DNA of 64,000 nt, taken from positions 1-64,000 of the forward strand of contig DXCX01000027.1 in NCBI GenBank assembly GCA_019115785.1, given 5' to 3'. The notes below the pieces were generated by a model, which saw only the letters and a list, made by a program, of their open reading frames with translations, ran no database searches and was not told the origin of the DNA. This DNA comes from Candidatus Intestinimonas merdavium. Its GTDB lineage: Bacteria > Bacillota > Clostridia > Oscillospirales > Oscillospiraceae. Of the stretch, positions 34,714-43,100 are shown piece after piece. Position numbers and translations under genes: made by a program. Position 1 is the stretch's first letter. Each line of letters opens with the position of its first letter.

Positions 34714-34974
34714 ATGCCTATGGTCTATTATCTCATCGTCTGCCGCTCGCTGACCTATGCCCAGCGAACGGCAGCCGTGCTGGAGCGGGGAGGCATCACC
34801 GGAGTGGTTCTGCGGGCTCCAAAATCCATTGTGGGAGAGGGCTGCGGCTATGCGGTAAAAGTTTCAGAACGGCGCCTCGCCCAGGCCCTCGTACTGCTCA
34901 ATCGGGCAGAGCTGAAACCAAAAGGGGTCTATATCGCAGAGTCGGACGGCAGCTATCGTCAGGTGGGGCCATGA
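34714..34974 (+). CDS. DUF3343 protein (putative sulfur/selenium carrier-like)
   Basis: The 86-residue protein matches DUF3343, described in domain databases as Se/S-carrier-like: 'RSLTYAQRTAAVLERGGI', 'RAPKSI', then 'GCGYAVKV' with a single candidate reactive Cys at about 44. ATG 34714 follows GAGAGGAG. It overlaps the desulfurase-like gene by four bases, a conserved pairing that supports transfer of sulfur or selenium between the two proteins (inference). Confidence 0.85.
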   Translation: MPMVYYLIVCRSLTYAQRTAAVLERGGITGVVLRAPKSIVGEGCGYAVKVSERRLAQALVLLNRAELKPKGVYIAESDGSYRQVGP

Positions 34975-36095
34975 TCTACCTGGATTCCGCCGCGACCACG
35001 CTCCAGAAACCGCCCATGGTGGCCCGTGCGGTGTTCAGCGCCATGAGCCGTATGGCCAGTCCAGGAAGGGGCGGCTACCCGGCCGCTATGGCGGCTGCCA
35101 ATACCATTTTTGCCTGTCGGGAGGCCGCCGCAGATCTGTTTCATGTGTCGGAGCCCGACCGGGTGGTACTCACCATGAATGCCACGCACGGCCTAAACCT
35201 GGCCATCAAGACCCTGGTCTCCCCTGGAGATACCGTACTCATATCTGGCTATGAACACAATGCTGTCACCCGGCCTCTGACGGCTATCCCTAATGTATCG
35301 GTGAAGATAGCGGATGCCCCGCTGTTTCAACCGGAAGCCATGGTAGAGCGATTTCGAGAACTGCTGACCCAGGAGGTCAGCTGTGTCATTTGTACCCATG
35401 TGTCCAATGTCTTCGGCTACGTGCTGCCGATCGAGGATATTGCCGCCCTATGCCAGCAGCGAGGTGTGCCCCTGATCCTGGATGCCTCCCAGTCCGCAGG
35501 TACCCTACCTGTCTTCCTGGAGGAGTTGGGCGCCGCCTTTATTGCCATGCCGGGCCACAAGGGGCTCTACGGTCCCCAGGGAACCGGACTTCTGCTCTGT
35601 GCGCAGTCGGCAACCCCCCTCATCGAAGGTGGGACCGGCTCTCTCTCCATGCTACAGGAGATGCCTGATTTTTTACCCGATCGTCTGGAGGCTGGCACCC
35701 ACAATGTCCCCGGTGCGGCCGGACTGCTGGAAGGACTGCGCTTTGTCCAGCGCAAGGGAACAGCGCATATTTGGGAGCACGAACGTCGTCTGGCTGCCCA
35801 GTGTGTCCGGGCATTGTCTAGTATCAAAGGCGTTGAAGTCTATGCCGAGCCTCAGCTGGCCCGTCAGGCGGGAGTCGTTTCCTTCCGGGTGGGGGGTATT
35901 GACTGCGAGGAAGTGGGCACATATCTGGCCCGCCAGGGGATCGCTGTGCGATCCGGACTTCACTGCGCCCCTCTGGCTCACCGTACAGTCGGGACCCTGG
36001 AGACAGGGACTGTACGGGTCAGTTTTTCCGCTTTCAACATGCCCGGCGAGGTCCGCAGCCTGGTTCAGGCTGTGTCCCGCCTCCATGTCCTTTGA
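34971..36095 (+). CDS. Class V aminotransferase, cysteine desulfurase-like
   Basis: This 374-residue PLP protein begins 'MIYLDSAATTLQKPPMV'. Other family segments are 'TMNATHGLNLAIK', the PLP lysine in 'MPGHKGLYGPQG', 'AGTHNVPG' and 'RSGLHCAPLAH', whose Cys fits the desulfurase active-site loop. It resembles SufS-like or selenocysteine-lyase-like enzymes rather than IscS. No iron-sulfur scaffold gene is adjacent; the partner is the DUF3343 protein, to which it is ATGA-coupled. Confidence 0.9.
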   Translation: MIYLDSAATTLQKPPMVARAVFSAMSRMASPGRGGYPAAMAAANTIFACREAAADLFHVSEPDRVVLTMNATHGLNLAIKTLVSPGDTVLISGYEHNAVTRPLTAIPNVSVKIADAPLFQPEAMVERFRELLTQEVSCVICTHVSNVFGYVLPIEDIAALCQQRGVPLILDASQSAGTLPVFLEELGAAFIAMPGHKGLYGPQGTGLLLCAQSATPLIEGGTGSLSMLQEMPDFLPDRLEAGTHNVPGAAGLLEGLRFVQRKGTAHIWEHERRLAAQCVRALSSIKGVEVYAEPQLARQAGVVSFRVGGIDCEEVGTYLARQGIAVRSGLHCAPLAHRTVGTLETGTVRVSFSAFNMPGEVRSLVQAVSRLHVL

Positions 36096-36109
36096 CCACG
36101 TCCGCGTTC

Positions 36110-36155
36110 TGCGAGGGCCACGGTTTCTCTGCCGTGCGCCCTCGCACGCTTTATT
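36110..36155 (+). terminator. Terminator-like hairpin after the desulfurase-like gene
   Basis: TGCGAGGGC and GCCCTCGCA form a stem with an internal loop, followed by CGCTTTATTT. The T tract is modest. Confidence 0.7.
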
Positions 36156-36202
36156 TCGGCCATTTCTGAGAGAAGTTCAGGGAAATTTAATAAGCGGGGT
36201 CC

Positions 36203-36231
36203 TTGCCATTTGTCAGTGGATACAGTATAAT
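36203..36231 (+). promoter_or_regulatory. Sigma-A promoter of cdaA-cdaR
   Basis: TTGCCA (36203-36208) and TATAAT (36226-36231) have a 17-base spacer. The leader contains a GGGCGG/CCGCCC hairpin (36241-36266) ahead of the ribosome site. Confidence 0.85.
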
Positions 36232-36298
36232 ATTTGAAATGGGCGGGAGGTCATTGAGTCCGCCCTTGGGGCATTTTGGGATGTGGGAGATAATGGAA

Positions 36299-37189
36299 AT
36301 GACGGATATCTTACAGTGGATGTATCAGTACATCCAGACCTTTAACATTTCCATATTCGATATTGTGGACGTGACCATCATTGCGGTCATCATCTACCGG
36401 CTCCTCATGCTAGTACGGCGGAGCAGGGCGGCACAGGTGGCCAAGGCCATTCTGTTGCTGCTGGCCGCCCTGGTGCTGTCATCATCCACTATGCTAAACC
36501 TGCGGGTCATTCATTTCTTTCTCTCCCATATGGTGGAGATGGGAATGTTGGCTCTGATCGTGGTGTTCCAACCAGAGATTCGCCGGTTCCTGGAACAGCT
36601 TGGCAGCACCACCCTGGGTGATATGTTCAGCAGGGAGGAGGCGCCGCCGGAGGTAGAGGAGGCCATTGCTCAGACGGTACAGGCCTATGCCTCTCTCTCC
36701 AGGGACAAGGTGGGCGCACTGATGGTTTTTGAGCGGAAGGTACCCCTGGACGATATTATTAAGACGGGGACCGCTCTGGACTCCACCGTAGCGGCAGAGC
36801 TCCTCAAGAATCTTTTTTGGAACAAGGCACCTCTCCACGATGGTGCTGTCATCGTCCGTAATGGTCATATTGTGGGAGCAGGATGTGTGCTACCTCTGTC
36901 TGGAAACATCAACCTTTCTCGGGATTTGGGAATGCGCCACCGTGCAGGCATCGGTATGAGCGAGAACTCTGATGCCGTGGTGGCCATTGTCTCTGAGGAG
37001 ACCGGCTCCATCTCTGTGGCTGTCAATGGTATGCTCAAACGCCATTTGGCGCCTGAAACGTTGGAGCGGCTGCTGCGCAACGAATTGCTGCCCAAAGAGG
37101 AGTCCACTGGTTCCTCCAATAAGTTCTCCGCCCTATTCAAGTCGAAAAAAGGTGACAAACACGATGGGGAAGAAGTTCACGGAAAGTAA
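36299..37189 (+). CDS. cdaA: Diadenylate cyclase CdaA
   Basis: This 296-residue membrane enzyme makes c-di-AMP from two ATP. Three N-terminal membrane segments (about 15-90) precede the DisA_N catalytic domain with 'DGA' (181-183) and 'RHR' (213-215), both intact. I choose ATG 36299, nine bases after GGGAG, over upstream ATGs at 36281 and 36293. It overlaps cdaR by 26 bases, the conserved cdaA-cdaR order. glmM, often third, does not follow here. Confidence 0.96.
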   Translation: MTDILQWMYQYIQTFNISIFDIVDVTIIAVIIYRLLMLVRRSRAAQVAKAILLLLAALVLSSSTMLNLRVIHFFLSHMVEMGMLALIVVFQPEIRRFLEQLGSTTLGDMFSREEAPPEVEEAIAQTVQAYASLSRDKVGALMVFERKVPLDDIIKTGTALDSTVAAELLKNLFWNKAPLHDGAVIVRNGHIVGAGCVLPLSGNINLSRDLGMRHRAGIGMSENSDAVVAIVSEETGSISVAVNGMLKRHLAPETLERLLRNELLPKEESTGSSNKFSALFKSKKGDKHDGEEVHGK

Positions 37190-38450
37190 AATCTTCAATA
37201 TCATTCTGTCTATCCTCATCGCCCTGGGGCTGTGGGCCTATGTGACCGCCAGTGTGACCGATGTAGGCGAGTCCACCGTACACAACATTCCAGTGACGGT
37301 AGTAGGGGAGGAAGCTCTGAACGCCAAAGGCCTGATGATCGACCCCAATACCAAGCTCACGGTCAGCGCCCGGGTCAGCGGAAACCGGAACCTTTTGGTG
37401 AGCATGGCCTCCAATCCGAGTGAATATTTTAGTGCCACCATCAATGTGGCCGAGGTGACCGAGCCTGGCACCTACAATCTCAACTGTACCATTACACCGG
37501 AATTTACCTCTCTCACCTCTACGGGGGTGCAGGTGATGGATCAGGAAGGTAAGACCATACAGGTCGTGGTCACCCGACTGATGTCCAAGACAGTGGAGGT
37601 CCGGGGGGTCTTTGAGGGTACGGTAGATGAGGACAACAACTACCGAGCCAACGCGGTGGAAGTCACGCCAGGCACCATCAAGGTCCAAGGTCCCGAGTCC
37701 CTGGTCAACCAGGTGGAGTACGCTCAGGTCACCATCACAGGTGATCATCTCACCAAGACCTATACCGGTGAACTGGGTTTCCAGTTCATGACTGCCGACG
37801 GCGAAGTGGTGGATGACGATGACCTCACTACCAATGTGAACACAGTCAGCGTGGTCATGCCGGTGGTCAAGACTATGGAGGTCCCGCTGGGGGTGGAGTA
37901 TGTCTATGGCGGCGGCATCACCGAAGAGAATTTTGAGCGCTATGTGACTGTGGACATCCAGCCCGCTACCATTCAGGTCTCCGGTGATGAGGGGGATGTG
38001 TCTTACCTGGAGGGGAAAGCCATCACCATTGGTAAGATCGACCTTTCTCAGGTGGTTCAGGACCAACAGGAATTTGTCTTCCCCATTGAGCTTACGCCGG
38101 AACTGAGCAATGACAGCGGTATCACCCAGGCCACGGTTACCATCACCATCCGCGGGCTGGAGACAAAGACGGTGGAGACCTCCAATATTGATATTATCAA
38201 TACGCCGGAAGGATTTACCGCTGATGCAGTGACCCAATCCCTTCAGGTAAAGGTCCGGGGCCCCGCTGACGCATTGGACATCGTAGAGGGTTATCAGATT
38301 CGAGTGGTGGTGGATCTGGAAGGTCAGAACCTACGGCAAGCCCAGTTCCCCTTTACGCCCAAGATCTATTTGGATGGTGACAGCCGCTGTGGCGTGATCA
38401 GCCCCGGCAGCAGCGGGTACATTGTCGTGGTCAATATCCAGTCGCAATAG
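37164..38450 (+). CDS. cdaR: CdaR/YbbR-domain regulator of CdaA
   Basis: The 428-residue protein has one N-terminal membrane helix (about 9-29) and an extracellular region of repeated YbbR domains, seen as recurring beta-rich 'V.V.G' units. YbbR/CdaR binds CdaA and tunes c-di-AMP synthesis. ATG 37164 is preceded by AAGGTGA within cdaA. Confidence 0.93.
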   Translation: MGKKFTESKIFNIILSILIALGLWAYVTASVTDVGESTVHNIPVTVVGEEALNAKGLMIDPNTKLTVSARVSGNRNLLVSMASNPSEYFSATINVAEVTEPGTYNLNCTITPEFTSLTSTGVQVMDQEGKTIQVVVTRLMSKTVEVRGVFEGTVDEDNNYRANAVEVTPGTIKVQGPESLVNQVEYAQVTITGDHLTKTYTGELGFQFMTADGEVVDDDDLTTNVNTVSVVMPVVKTMEVPLGVEYVYGGGITEENFERYVTVDIQPATIQVSGDEGDVSYLEGKAITIGKIDLSQVVQDQQEFVFPIELTPELSNDSGITQATVTITIRGLETKTVETSNIDIINTPEGFTADAVTQSLQVKVRGPADALDIVEGYQIRVVVDLEGQNLRQAQFPFTPKIYLDGDSRCGVISPGSSGYIVVVNIQSQ

Positions 38451-38464
38451 GAGAGTTTTTTGCT

Positions 38465-38884
38465 ATGACACAAACTGCGCAAATCAAACAGACCTTTCCC
38501 AATGGCACCGCCGAAGTGGCGGTGATCCGACAGGGCGCATGCGCCCATAACTGCTCCGAGTGTGGTGGCTGCATGACAGCTGCCCAGCCTACGGTCACCG
38601 CTCTGGCTGAAAATACCGTGGACGCCAAGGTGGGGGAACTGGTGGTGGTAGAGACGGAAAACGCTCAGCTTATGGGTATCATCGCCTTTGTCTACCTAGT
38701 ACCCATGGTCCTGCTGGTGACCGGTTATCTGCTGGCGCAAGCCTTTGGCCTTACCCAGGGCTGGTGCATTCTGGCTGGCGTCATAGCTTTCGGCGTCAGT
38801 GTGCTGTTCATCGTTGCGCTAGATCGCTGGGTCAAACGCCGCAAGTCCATTCAGTTCCGCATTGTGGCCCACAAAGAGGCCTGA
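38465..38884 (+). CDS. RseC/MucC-family (SoxR-reducing system) membrane protein
   Basis: The 139-residue protein has an N-terminal soluble part with the cysteine cluster 'CAHNCSECGGC' (about 25-36), then two membrane helices (about 73-95 and 101-120). This is the RseC layout. In proteobacteria it belongs to SoxR-reducing or sigma-E control systems; in Clostridia the role is open and probably redox-linked. Its stop overlaps the next start (ATGA). Confidence 0.88.
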   Translation: MTQTAQIKQTFPNGTAEVAVIRQGACAHNCSECGGCMTAAQPTVTALAENTVDAKVGELVVVETENAQLMGIIAFVYLVPMVLLVTGYLLAQAFGLTQGWCILAGVIAFGVSVLFIVALDRWVKRRKSIQFRIVAHKEA

Positions 38885-39759
38885 TGTTCGGCTATGTGGT
38901 CCCGCTGCGGGGGGAATTAAGGGTTCGGGAGCTGGACGCCTATCAGGGGATTTATTGCGGCCTGTGCCACACCTTGGGACATCGTTATGGCTTTTTCCCA
39001 AGATTGCTCCTCAACTATGATTTTGCTTTTTTGGCCATGGTCCTTGCCCAGCCAGGGGAGACCATGCGGTTGGAGCGGCGGCGCTGTGTGGCCTGCCCTC
39101 TGCGGGGGAAGCAAGTCTGCCCGTCTCGGCCTGGTCTTGATACCGCAGCCGACGAGAGTGTTATCCTCACCTACTGGAAGCTGCGGGACAGTGTGGCCGA
39201 CCATGGCCTTTTTCGGGGGTTACCTGCGCGGATTTTGAGCCTTCTGCTCCGGCCTTCTTATCGGAAGGCCGTTCTGCGGCAGCCAGACTTTGACCGCAAA
39301 ACCGTGCGTTGCCTGGAAGAGCTTCATGAGTTAGAGAAAATGCGCTCCCCCTCGTTGGATCGGACAGCGGATACCTTTGCACGCATCCTGGCATCTGCAG
39401 CACCATCCACCGGGGAAACGGTGCGTGACCGTGCATTGGGCCAGATGCTTTACCATGTAGGCCGATGGATCTATCTGGTGGACGCCTGGGATGACTTGAA
39501 AGAGGACCGAGACTCAGGAAGTTACAATCCATTGCTTTTGCGCTTTCCGGACGGGCCGGAGGCCCATCAGGAGGAGGTCCGTCTCACTCTGCGGCATTCG
39601 CTGAATCTGGCGATATCCGCCTGCAATTTGACAGATGCCGGCCCATGGAATGGTGTTGTCATGAATATCCTGTGCCTGGGTCTCCCTATGGTCGAGGAGG
39701 CTGTCTTCACTGGGGAGTGGCGCCGGCGCAAGAAAGAAAACAGGGAGAACAAACTATGA
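38884..39759 (+). CDS. DUF5685-family protein
   Basis: This 291-residue protein has N-terminal cysteine pairs ('YCGLCHTLG' and '[12 protein letters not shown]') suggesting a metal site, then a long helical region. It fits the clostridial DUF5685 family, of unknown function. It is coupled by overlapping ATGA on both sides, to the RseC-family gene upstream and a J-domain gene downstream, so the three products probably act together. Confidence 0.8.
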   Translation: MFGYVVPLRGELRVRELDAYQGIYCGLCHTLGHRYGFFPRLLLNYDFAFLAMVLAQPGETMRLERRRCVACPLRGKQVCPSRPGLDTAADESVILTYWKLRDSVADHGLFRGLPARILSLLLRPSYRKAVLRQPDFDRKTVRCLEELHELEKMRSPSLDRTADTFARILASAAPSTGETVRDRALGQMLYHVGRWIYLVDAWDDLKEDRDSGSYNPLLLRFPDGPEAHQEEVRLTLRHSLNLAISACNLTDAGPWNGVVMNILCLGLPMVEEAVFTGEWRRRKKENRENKL

Positions 39760-40358
39760 ACGATCCATACAGTGTACTGGGTGTCAGCCCGGATGCCAGT
39801 GATGAGGAGATCAAGCGGGCCTATCGGGAGTTGGCCCGGAAATATCATCCGGACAACTACCAAAACAATCCTCTTGCAGACTTGGCGGAAGAAAAGATGA
39901 AGGCCATCAACGAGGCCTATGACGCCATTACCAAGCAGCGCTCCGGACGGAATAGCGGCGGTTATCAGAGCTCCTATCAGCAGAGCGGCTATCAACAGCG
40001 GCAGGGACAATCCGCCGGCACCTCGGTGTATGCCCGCGCCCGGCAGGCCATTAATCTAGGAAACTTGACCCAGGCGGAGCAGTTACTTCAGTCGGTGCCG
40101 GGGCAGGATGCGGAATGGCATTTTCTCATGGGCTCCATCGCCTATCGTAAGGGCTGGTTGGATGAGGCCATGCAGCAGTACCAGATGGCCTGCAATATGG
40201 ACCCCGGCAATCTGGAGTACCGCCAGGCATACAACATGATGCGCCAGGGTGGACAGGCTTACCGTCCCTATGGATACACCACTGGAGGCATGGATTCCTG
40301 TGACTGCTGTACTACCCTCTTATGTCTCAACTGCCTGTGCGGCGGATGCGGTCATTAA
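39756..40358 (+). CDS. J-domain (DnaJ-like) protein with Cys-rich tail
   Basis: The 200-residue protein has a J domain at 1-66 with the HPD motif in 'KYHPDNYQ'. A Gly/Gln/Tyr-rich linker, two TPR-like helices (about 92-160) and a C-terminus rich in cysteine ('[19 protein letters not shown]') follow. It should stimulate a DnaK-type ATPase; the tail may bind metal or membrane. It is not the canonical DnaJ, lacking its four-repeat zinc domain. Confidence 0.88.
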   Translation: MNDPYSVLGVSPDASDEEIKRAYRELARKYHPDNYQNNPLADLAEEKMKAINEAYDAITKQRSGRNSGGYQSSYQQSGYQQRQGQSAGTSVYARARQAINLGNLTQAEQLLQSVPGQDAEWHFLMGSIAYRKGWLDEAMQQYQMACNMDPGNLEYRQAYNMMRQGGQAYRPYGYTTGGMDSCDCCTTLLCLNCLCGGCGH

Positions 40359-40359
40359 G

Positions 40360-40896
40360 ATGAGAGATCAGACACATTATGTCAGGAAAATAACACTGGC
40401 AGCCATACTGACCGCCCTTTCCCTGGTCGTGCTGTGGGCGGCGGTTTTGGTGCCCTGGGGTCGGATCGGTCTGATCGCTGTGGCTGGACTGATGCCCGCC
40501 GCTGCCGTCATCTCTGCTGGACCTATGGCAGGGGGACTCTGCTGGGCAGGGACATCGCTGCTGGCGCTCATCCTGCTGCCCAGCAAAGACTGTGGCCTGC
40601 TCTACCTGTTTTTTTTCGGCCTCTACCCCTTGATAAAGTATTTCGCTGAGCGTCTGCGCAGGCTGCCACTGGAGCTGGTGTTGAAGCTGGCTTTTTTCAA
40701 TGCCGTCCTCACAGTACTGTGGTTTGGATTCCGGAGTATCTTTTTGTGGAGTATACCCCAGGCGGAAAAACTGGGCTGGCTCCTCTATCCCGCCGGGAAT
40801 GTAGTTTTCCTGGCCTATGACTACGGTTTCAGCAAACTCATCGCCTTTTATGTGATCCGCGTAGACCGGTCTATGCGCCGGGGCCGTAGTGGCTGA
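40360..40896 (+). CDS. Conserved polytopic membrane protein, function unknown
   Basis: The 178-residue protein has about five hydrophobic helices and an Arg-rich C-terminus. The start is ATG 40360, one base after the J-protein stop. The hydrophobic pattern is reminiscent of small S-component-like or DUF proteins of Clostridia, but I do not recognise a defined family. Its place at the end of the RseC-DUF5685-J-protein unit suggests a shared membrane task. Confidence 0.75.
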   Translation: MRDQTHYVRKITLAAILTALSLVVLWAAVLVPWGRIGLIAVAGLMPAAAVISAGPMAGGLCWAGTSLLALILLPSKDCGLLYLFFFGLYPLIKYFAERLRRLPLELVLKLAFFNAVLTVLWFGFRSIFLWSIPQAEKLGWLLYPAGNVVFLAYDYGFSKLIAFYVIRVDRSMRRGRSG

Positions 40897-40932
40897 ACTG
40901 AATAACAGAAGAGAAGAAAGGGGAGACCACCC

Positions 40933-41811
40933 TTGGTCCGCAGTATGACTGGCTATGGCAGAGGGGAGGCCGTGCTCCGCGGCCGCTCCATTGTAGTGGA
41001 GGTTCGATCGGTGAATAACCGGTACCTGGATTGCAATATTAAGATGCCAAGAGCCTATATTTTTGCCGAGGATGCCATGAAGTCCCGCATCCAAAGCTCC
41101 ATTTCCCGAGGGAAGGTGGACATCTTTGTCACAATGGACAGCACAGGGGCAGACGCTGTCACTGTGAAGGTGAACCACTCGGTGGCAGCAGGATATGTCA
41201 AATCGCTGCAGGAGCTCAAGGATACTTACCACCTATGGGGCCTGCCTGATTTGTCCCTGATAGCTCATTTCCCAGATGTGCTTCAGACAGAAAAGGCACC
41301 TGAGAACGTGGAGGAGGTCGCCGCGGATATCTGCTCCGTGTTGGATCAGGCATTGACCGACTATGCTGTAATGCGGGAGCGGGAGGGGGAGCGGCTCTCC
41401 GCCGATATTCTATCCCGAGCCGATACCATTGAAGCTCTCACCACTCAGGTGGAGGATCGGAGCCCTAAAACGGTAACGGAATACCGTGCCCGACTGGAGA
41501 CAAAGATGCGTGAAGTCCTCCAAAACCAGCAGCTGGATGAGAGCCGTATCCTCACCGAGGCAGCTATTTTTGCTGACAAAGTGGCGGTGGATGAGGAGAC
41601 CGTCCGTCTGCGCAGTCACCTCTCCCAGCTCAGGACTATGCTGAAGCAGGGCGGTCCCATTGGCCGCAAACTGGATTTTCTTATCCAGGAGTTTAACCGG
41701 GAGGCCAACACCATTGGCTCGAAGTGCAACGACCTGGAAATTTCCCGCCATGTCATTGATATCAAGGCGGAGATCGAGAAGATCCGGGAGCAGGTCCAGA
41801 ACATCGAGTGA
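40933..41811 (+). CDS. yicC: YicC/YloC-family endoribonuclease
   Basis: The 292-residue protein begins '[16 protein letters not shown]' and ends with the family block '[19 protein letters not shown]'. YicC/YloC proteins are endoribonucleases involved in mRNA turnover. The first codon is TTG 40933 after GGGGAGA. It heads the conserved yicC-remA-gmk-rpoZ-priA-def-fmt run. Confidence 0.95.
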   Translation: MVRSMTGYGRGEAVLRGRSIVVEVRSVNNRYLDCNIKMPRAYIFAEDAMKSRIQSSISRGKVDIFVTMDSTGADAVTVKVNHSVAAGYVKSLQELKDTYHLWGLPDLSLIAHFPDVLQTEKAPENVEEVAADICSVLDQALTDYAVMREREGERLSADILSRADTIEALTTQVEDRSPKTVTEYRARLETKMREVLQNQQLDESRILTEAAIFADKVAVDEETVRLRSHLSQLRTMLKQGGPIGRKLDFLIQEFNREANTIGSKCNDLEISRHVIDIKAEIEKIREQVQNIE

Positions 41812-41825
41812 GAGGAAGCGGCGGC

Positions 41826-42101
41826 ATGAAGCTCATCAATATCGGTTTTGGAAATATGGTCTCGGCGGGTCGACTCATTGCGGTGGTGAGTCCGGAATCG
41901 GCCCCCATCAAGCGTATGGTTCAGGAGGCTAGAGAGCGAGGCGTTCTGATCGACGCCACCTTTGGCCGGCGGACTCGGGCGGTACTGGTCATGGACAGCG
42001 ACCACATCGTACTTTCAGCTATCCAGCCAGAGAAGGTTGCCGGTCGATTTGCTGGCGGGGAGCCGGAGACGGGAGATGAGGAAGAGGAGGTGGAAGACTA
42101 A
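41826..42101 (+). CDS. remA: RemA/DUF370-family DNA-binding regulator
   Basis: The protein has 91 residues, of which the first 75 or so match RemA ('[25 protein letters not shown]', shown only in part, and '[10 protein letters not shown]'). RemA activates matrix genes in B. subtilis by wrapping DNA. An acidic tail is added here. ATG 41826 is chosen over GTG 41808, which overlaps yicC. The remA stop overlaps the gmk start by one base. Confidence 0.93.
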   Translation: MKLINIGFGNMVSAGRLIAVVSPESAPIKRMVQEARERGVLIDATFGRRTRAVLVMDSDHIVLSAIQPEKVAGRFAGGEPETGDEEEEVED

Positions 42102-42712
42102 TGGCACTCAAGAAAAAGACGCATGGCCAGTTGATCGTTCTGTCCGGCCCCTCCGGTGTGGGCAAGAGCACAGTGATTGCCGAACTGCTCAGCCAGCGGC
42201 AAGATATCCATTTTTCTGTCTCCTTTACGACTCGAAAGCCACGCGTGGGTGAGGCCAACGGAGTCAACTACAATTTTGTGGATCGGACGGAGTTCGAGGG
42301 AATGATCGCTCGGGGAGAGTTGCTGGAGCATGCGGAGTATGTGGGTAATTACTATGGCACCTCATTGAAGGTCATCCAGGAGAAACTGAATGCTGGGATT
42401 GATGTGCTTTTAGACATTGAGGTTCAGGGTGCGGCAAAAGTCCGGATGAGGTGCCCTGAAGCAGTGCTTATCTTTATCATTCCGCCCTCCTTTGAGGAGC
42501 TCTCCCGCCGCTTGAGGGGGCGCAACACCGACAGCGAGGAGGTTATCGCTGGACGGCTCACTCAGGCCAGAGAGGAATATGCCCAGATCCCCAATTATGA
42601 CTATCTGGTGGTCAATGACAAGGTCTCTGATGCTGCGGCTGAGATCATCTCTATCCTGGTGGCGGAGGACTGCCGTACCAGAAATCGGATGCACCTGGTA
42701 GAGGGGATCTGA
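42101..42712 (+). CDS. gmk: Guanylate kinase
   Basis: The 203-residue enzyme converts GMP to GDP. The P-loop 'GPSGVGKST' spans residues 16-24, followed by 'SFTTRKPRVGE' and the lid region with 'RLRGRNTDS'. ATG 42101 is preceded by GAGGAGGTGG at the end of remA. It is immediately upstream of rpoZ, as in other Firmicutes. Confidence 0.97.
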   Translation: MALKKKTHGQLIVLSGPSGVGKSTVIAELLSQRQDIHFSVSFTTRKPRVGEANGVNYNFVDRTEFEGMIARGELLEHAEYVGNYYGTSLKVIQEKLNAGIDVLLDIEVQGAAKVRMRCPEAVLIFIIPPSFEELSRRLRGRNTDSEEVIAGRLTQAREEYAQIPNYDYLVVNDKVSDAAAEIISILVAEDCRTRNRMHLVEGI

Positions 42713-42785
42713 AGATCTCCTGCCCAGTGTCCATACCGGACATTGTTCCGGATATTATTACACCGTAAAAGGAGTTGGATCTGTT

Positions 42786-42995
42786 ATGATGCTCTATCCT
42801 GCTATGAAGGACCTGCTGTCTCAAGTACCCAGCCGCTATCAGTTGGTGAACGTTGTAGCCCATCGCGCTCGTCAGATCGCCGCCGATGCCGAGGAGGGTG
42901 GCTATCCCCTCAATGATAAGCCTGTGAGCATTGCAATTCGTGAGATCGCCGAGGGCAAGGTGGATCTGAGCTTGCCGCCTCAGCCCCAGGCTTGA
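42786..42995 (+). CDS. rpoZ: RNA polymerase omega subunit
   Basis: The 69-residue protein has the omega core: 'SRYQLVNVVAHRARQIA' and 'KPVSIAIREIAEGKV'. It supports assembly of the beta-prime subunit. ATG 42786 lies 11 bases after AAGGAG; the next ATG (42789) is an alternative. Confidence 0.95.
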   Translation: MMLYPAMKDLLSQVPSRYQLVNVVAHRARQIAADAEEGGYPLNDKPVSIAIREIAEGKVDLSLPPQPQA

Positions 42996-43100
42996 CCTTT
43001 GTCCGGGAGTTCCGGATATATTCCCAGGTCTGATGGAAGTGCCGGATGGGCAGATAAGCCCCCGGCGCTTGCCTTTTCTTTGACGGAAGGGGGAGGTGCG

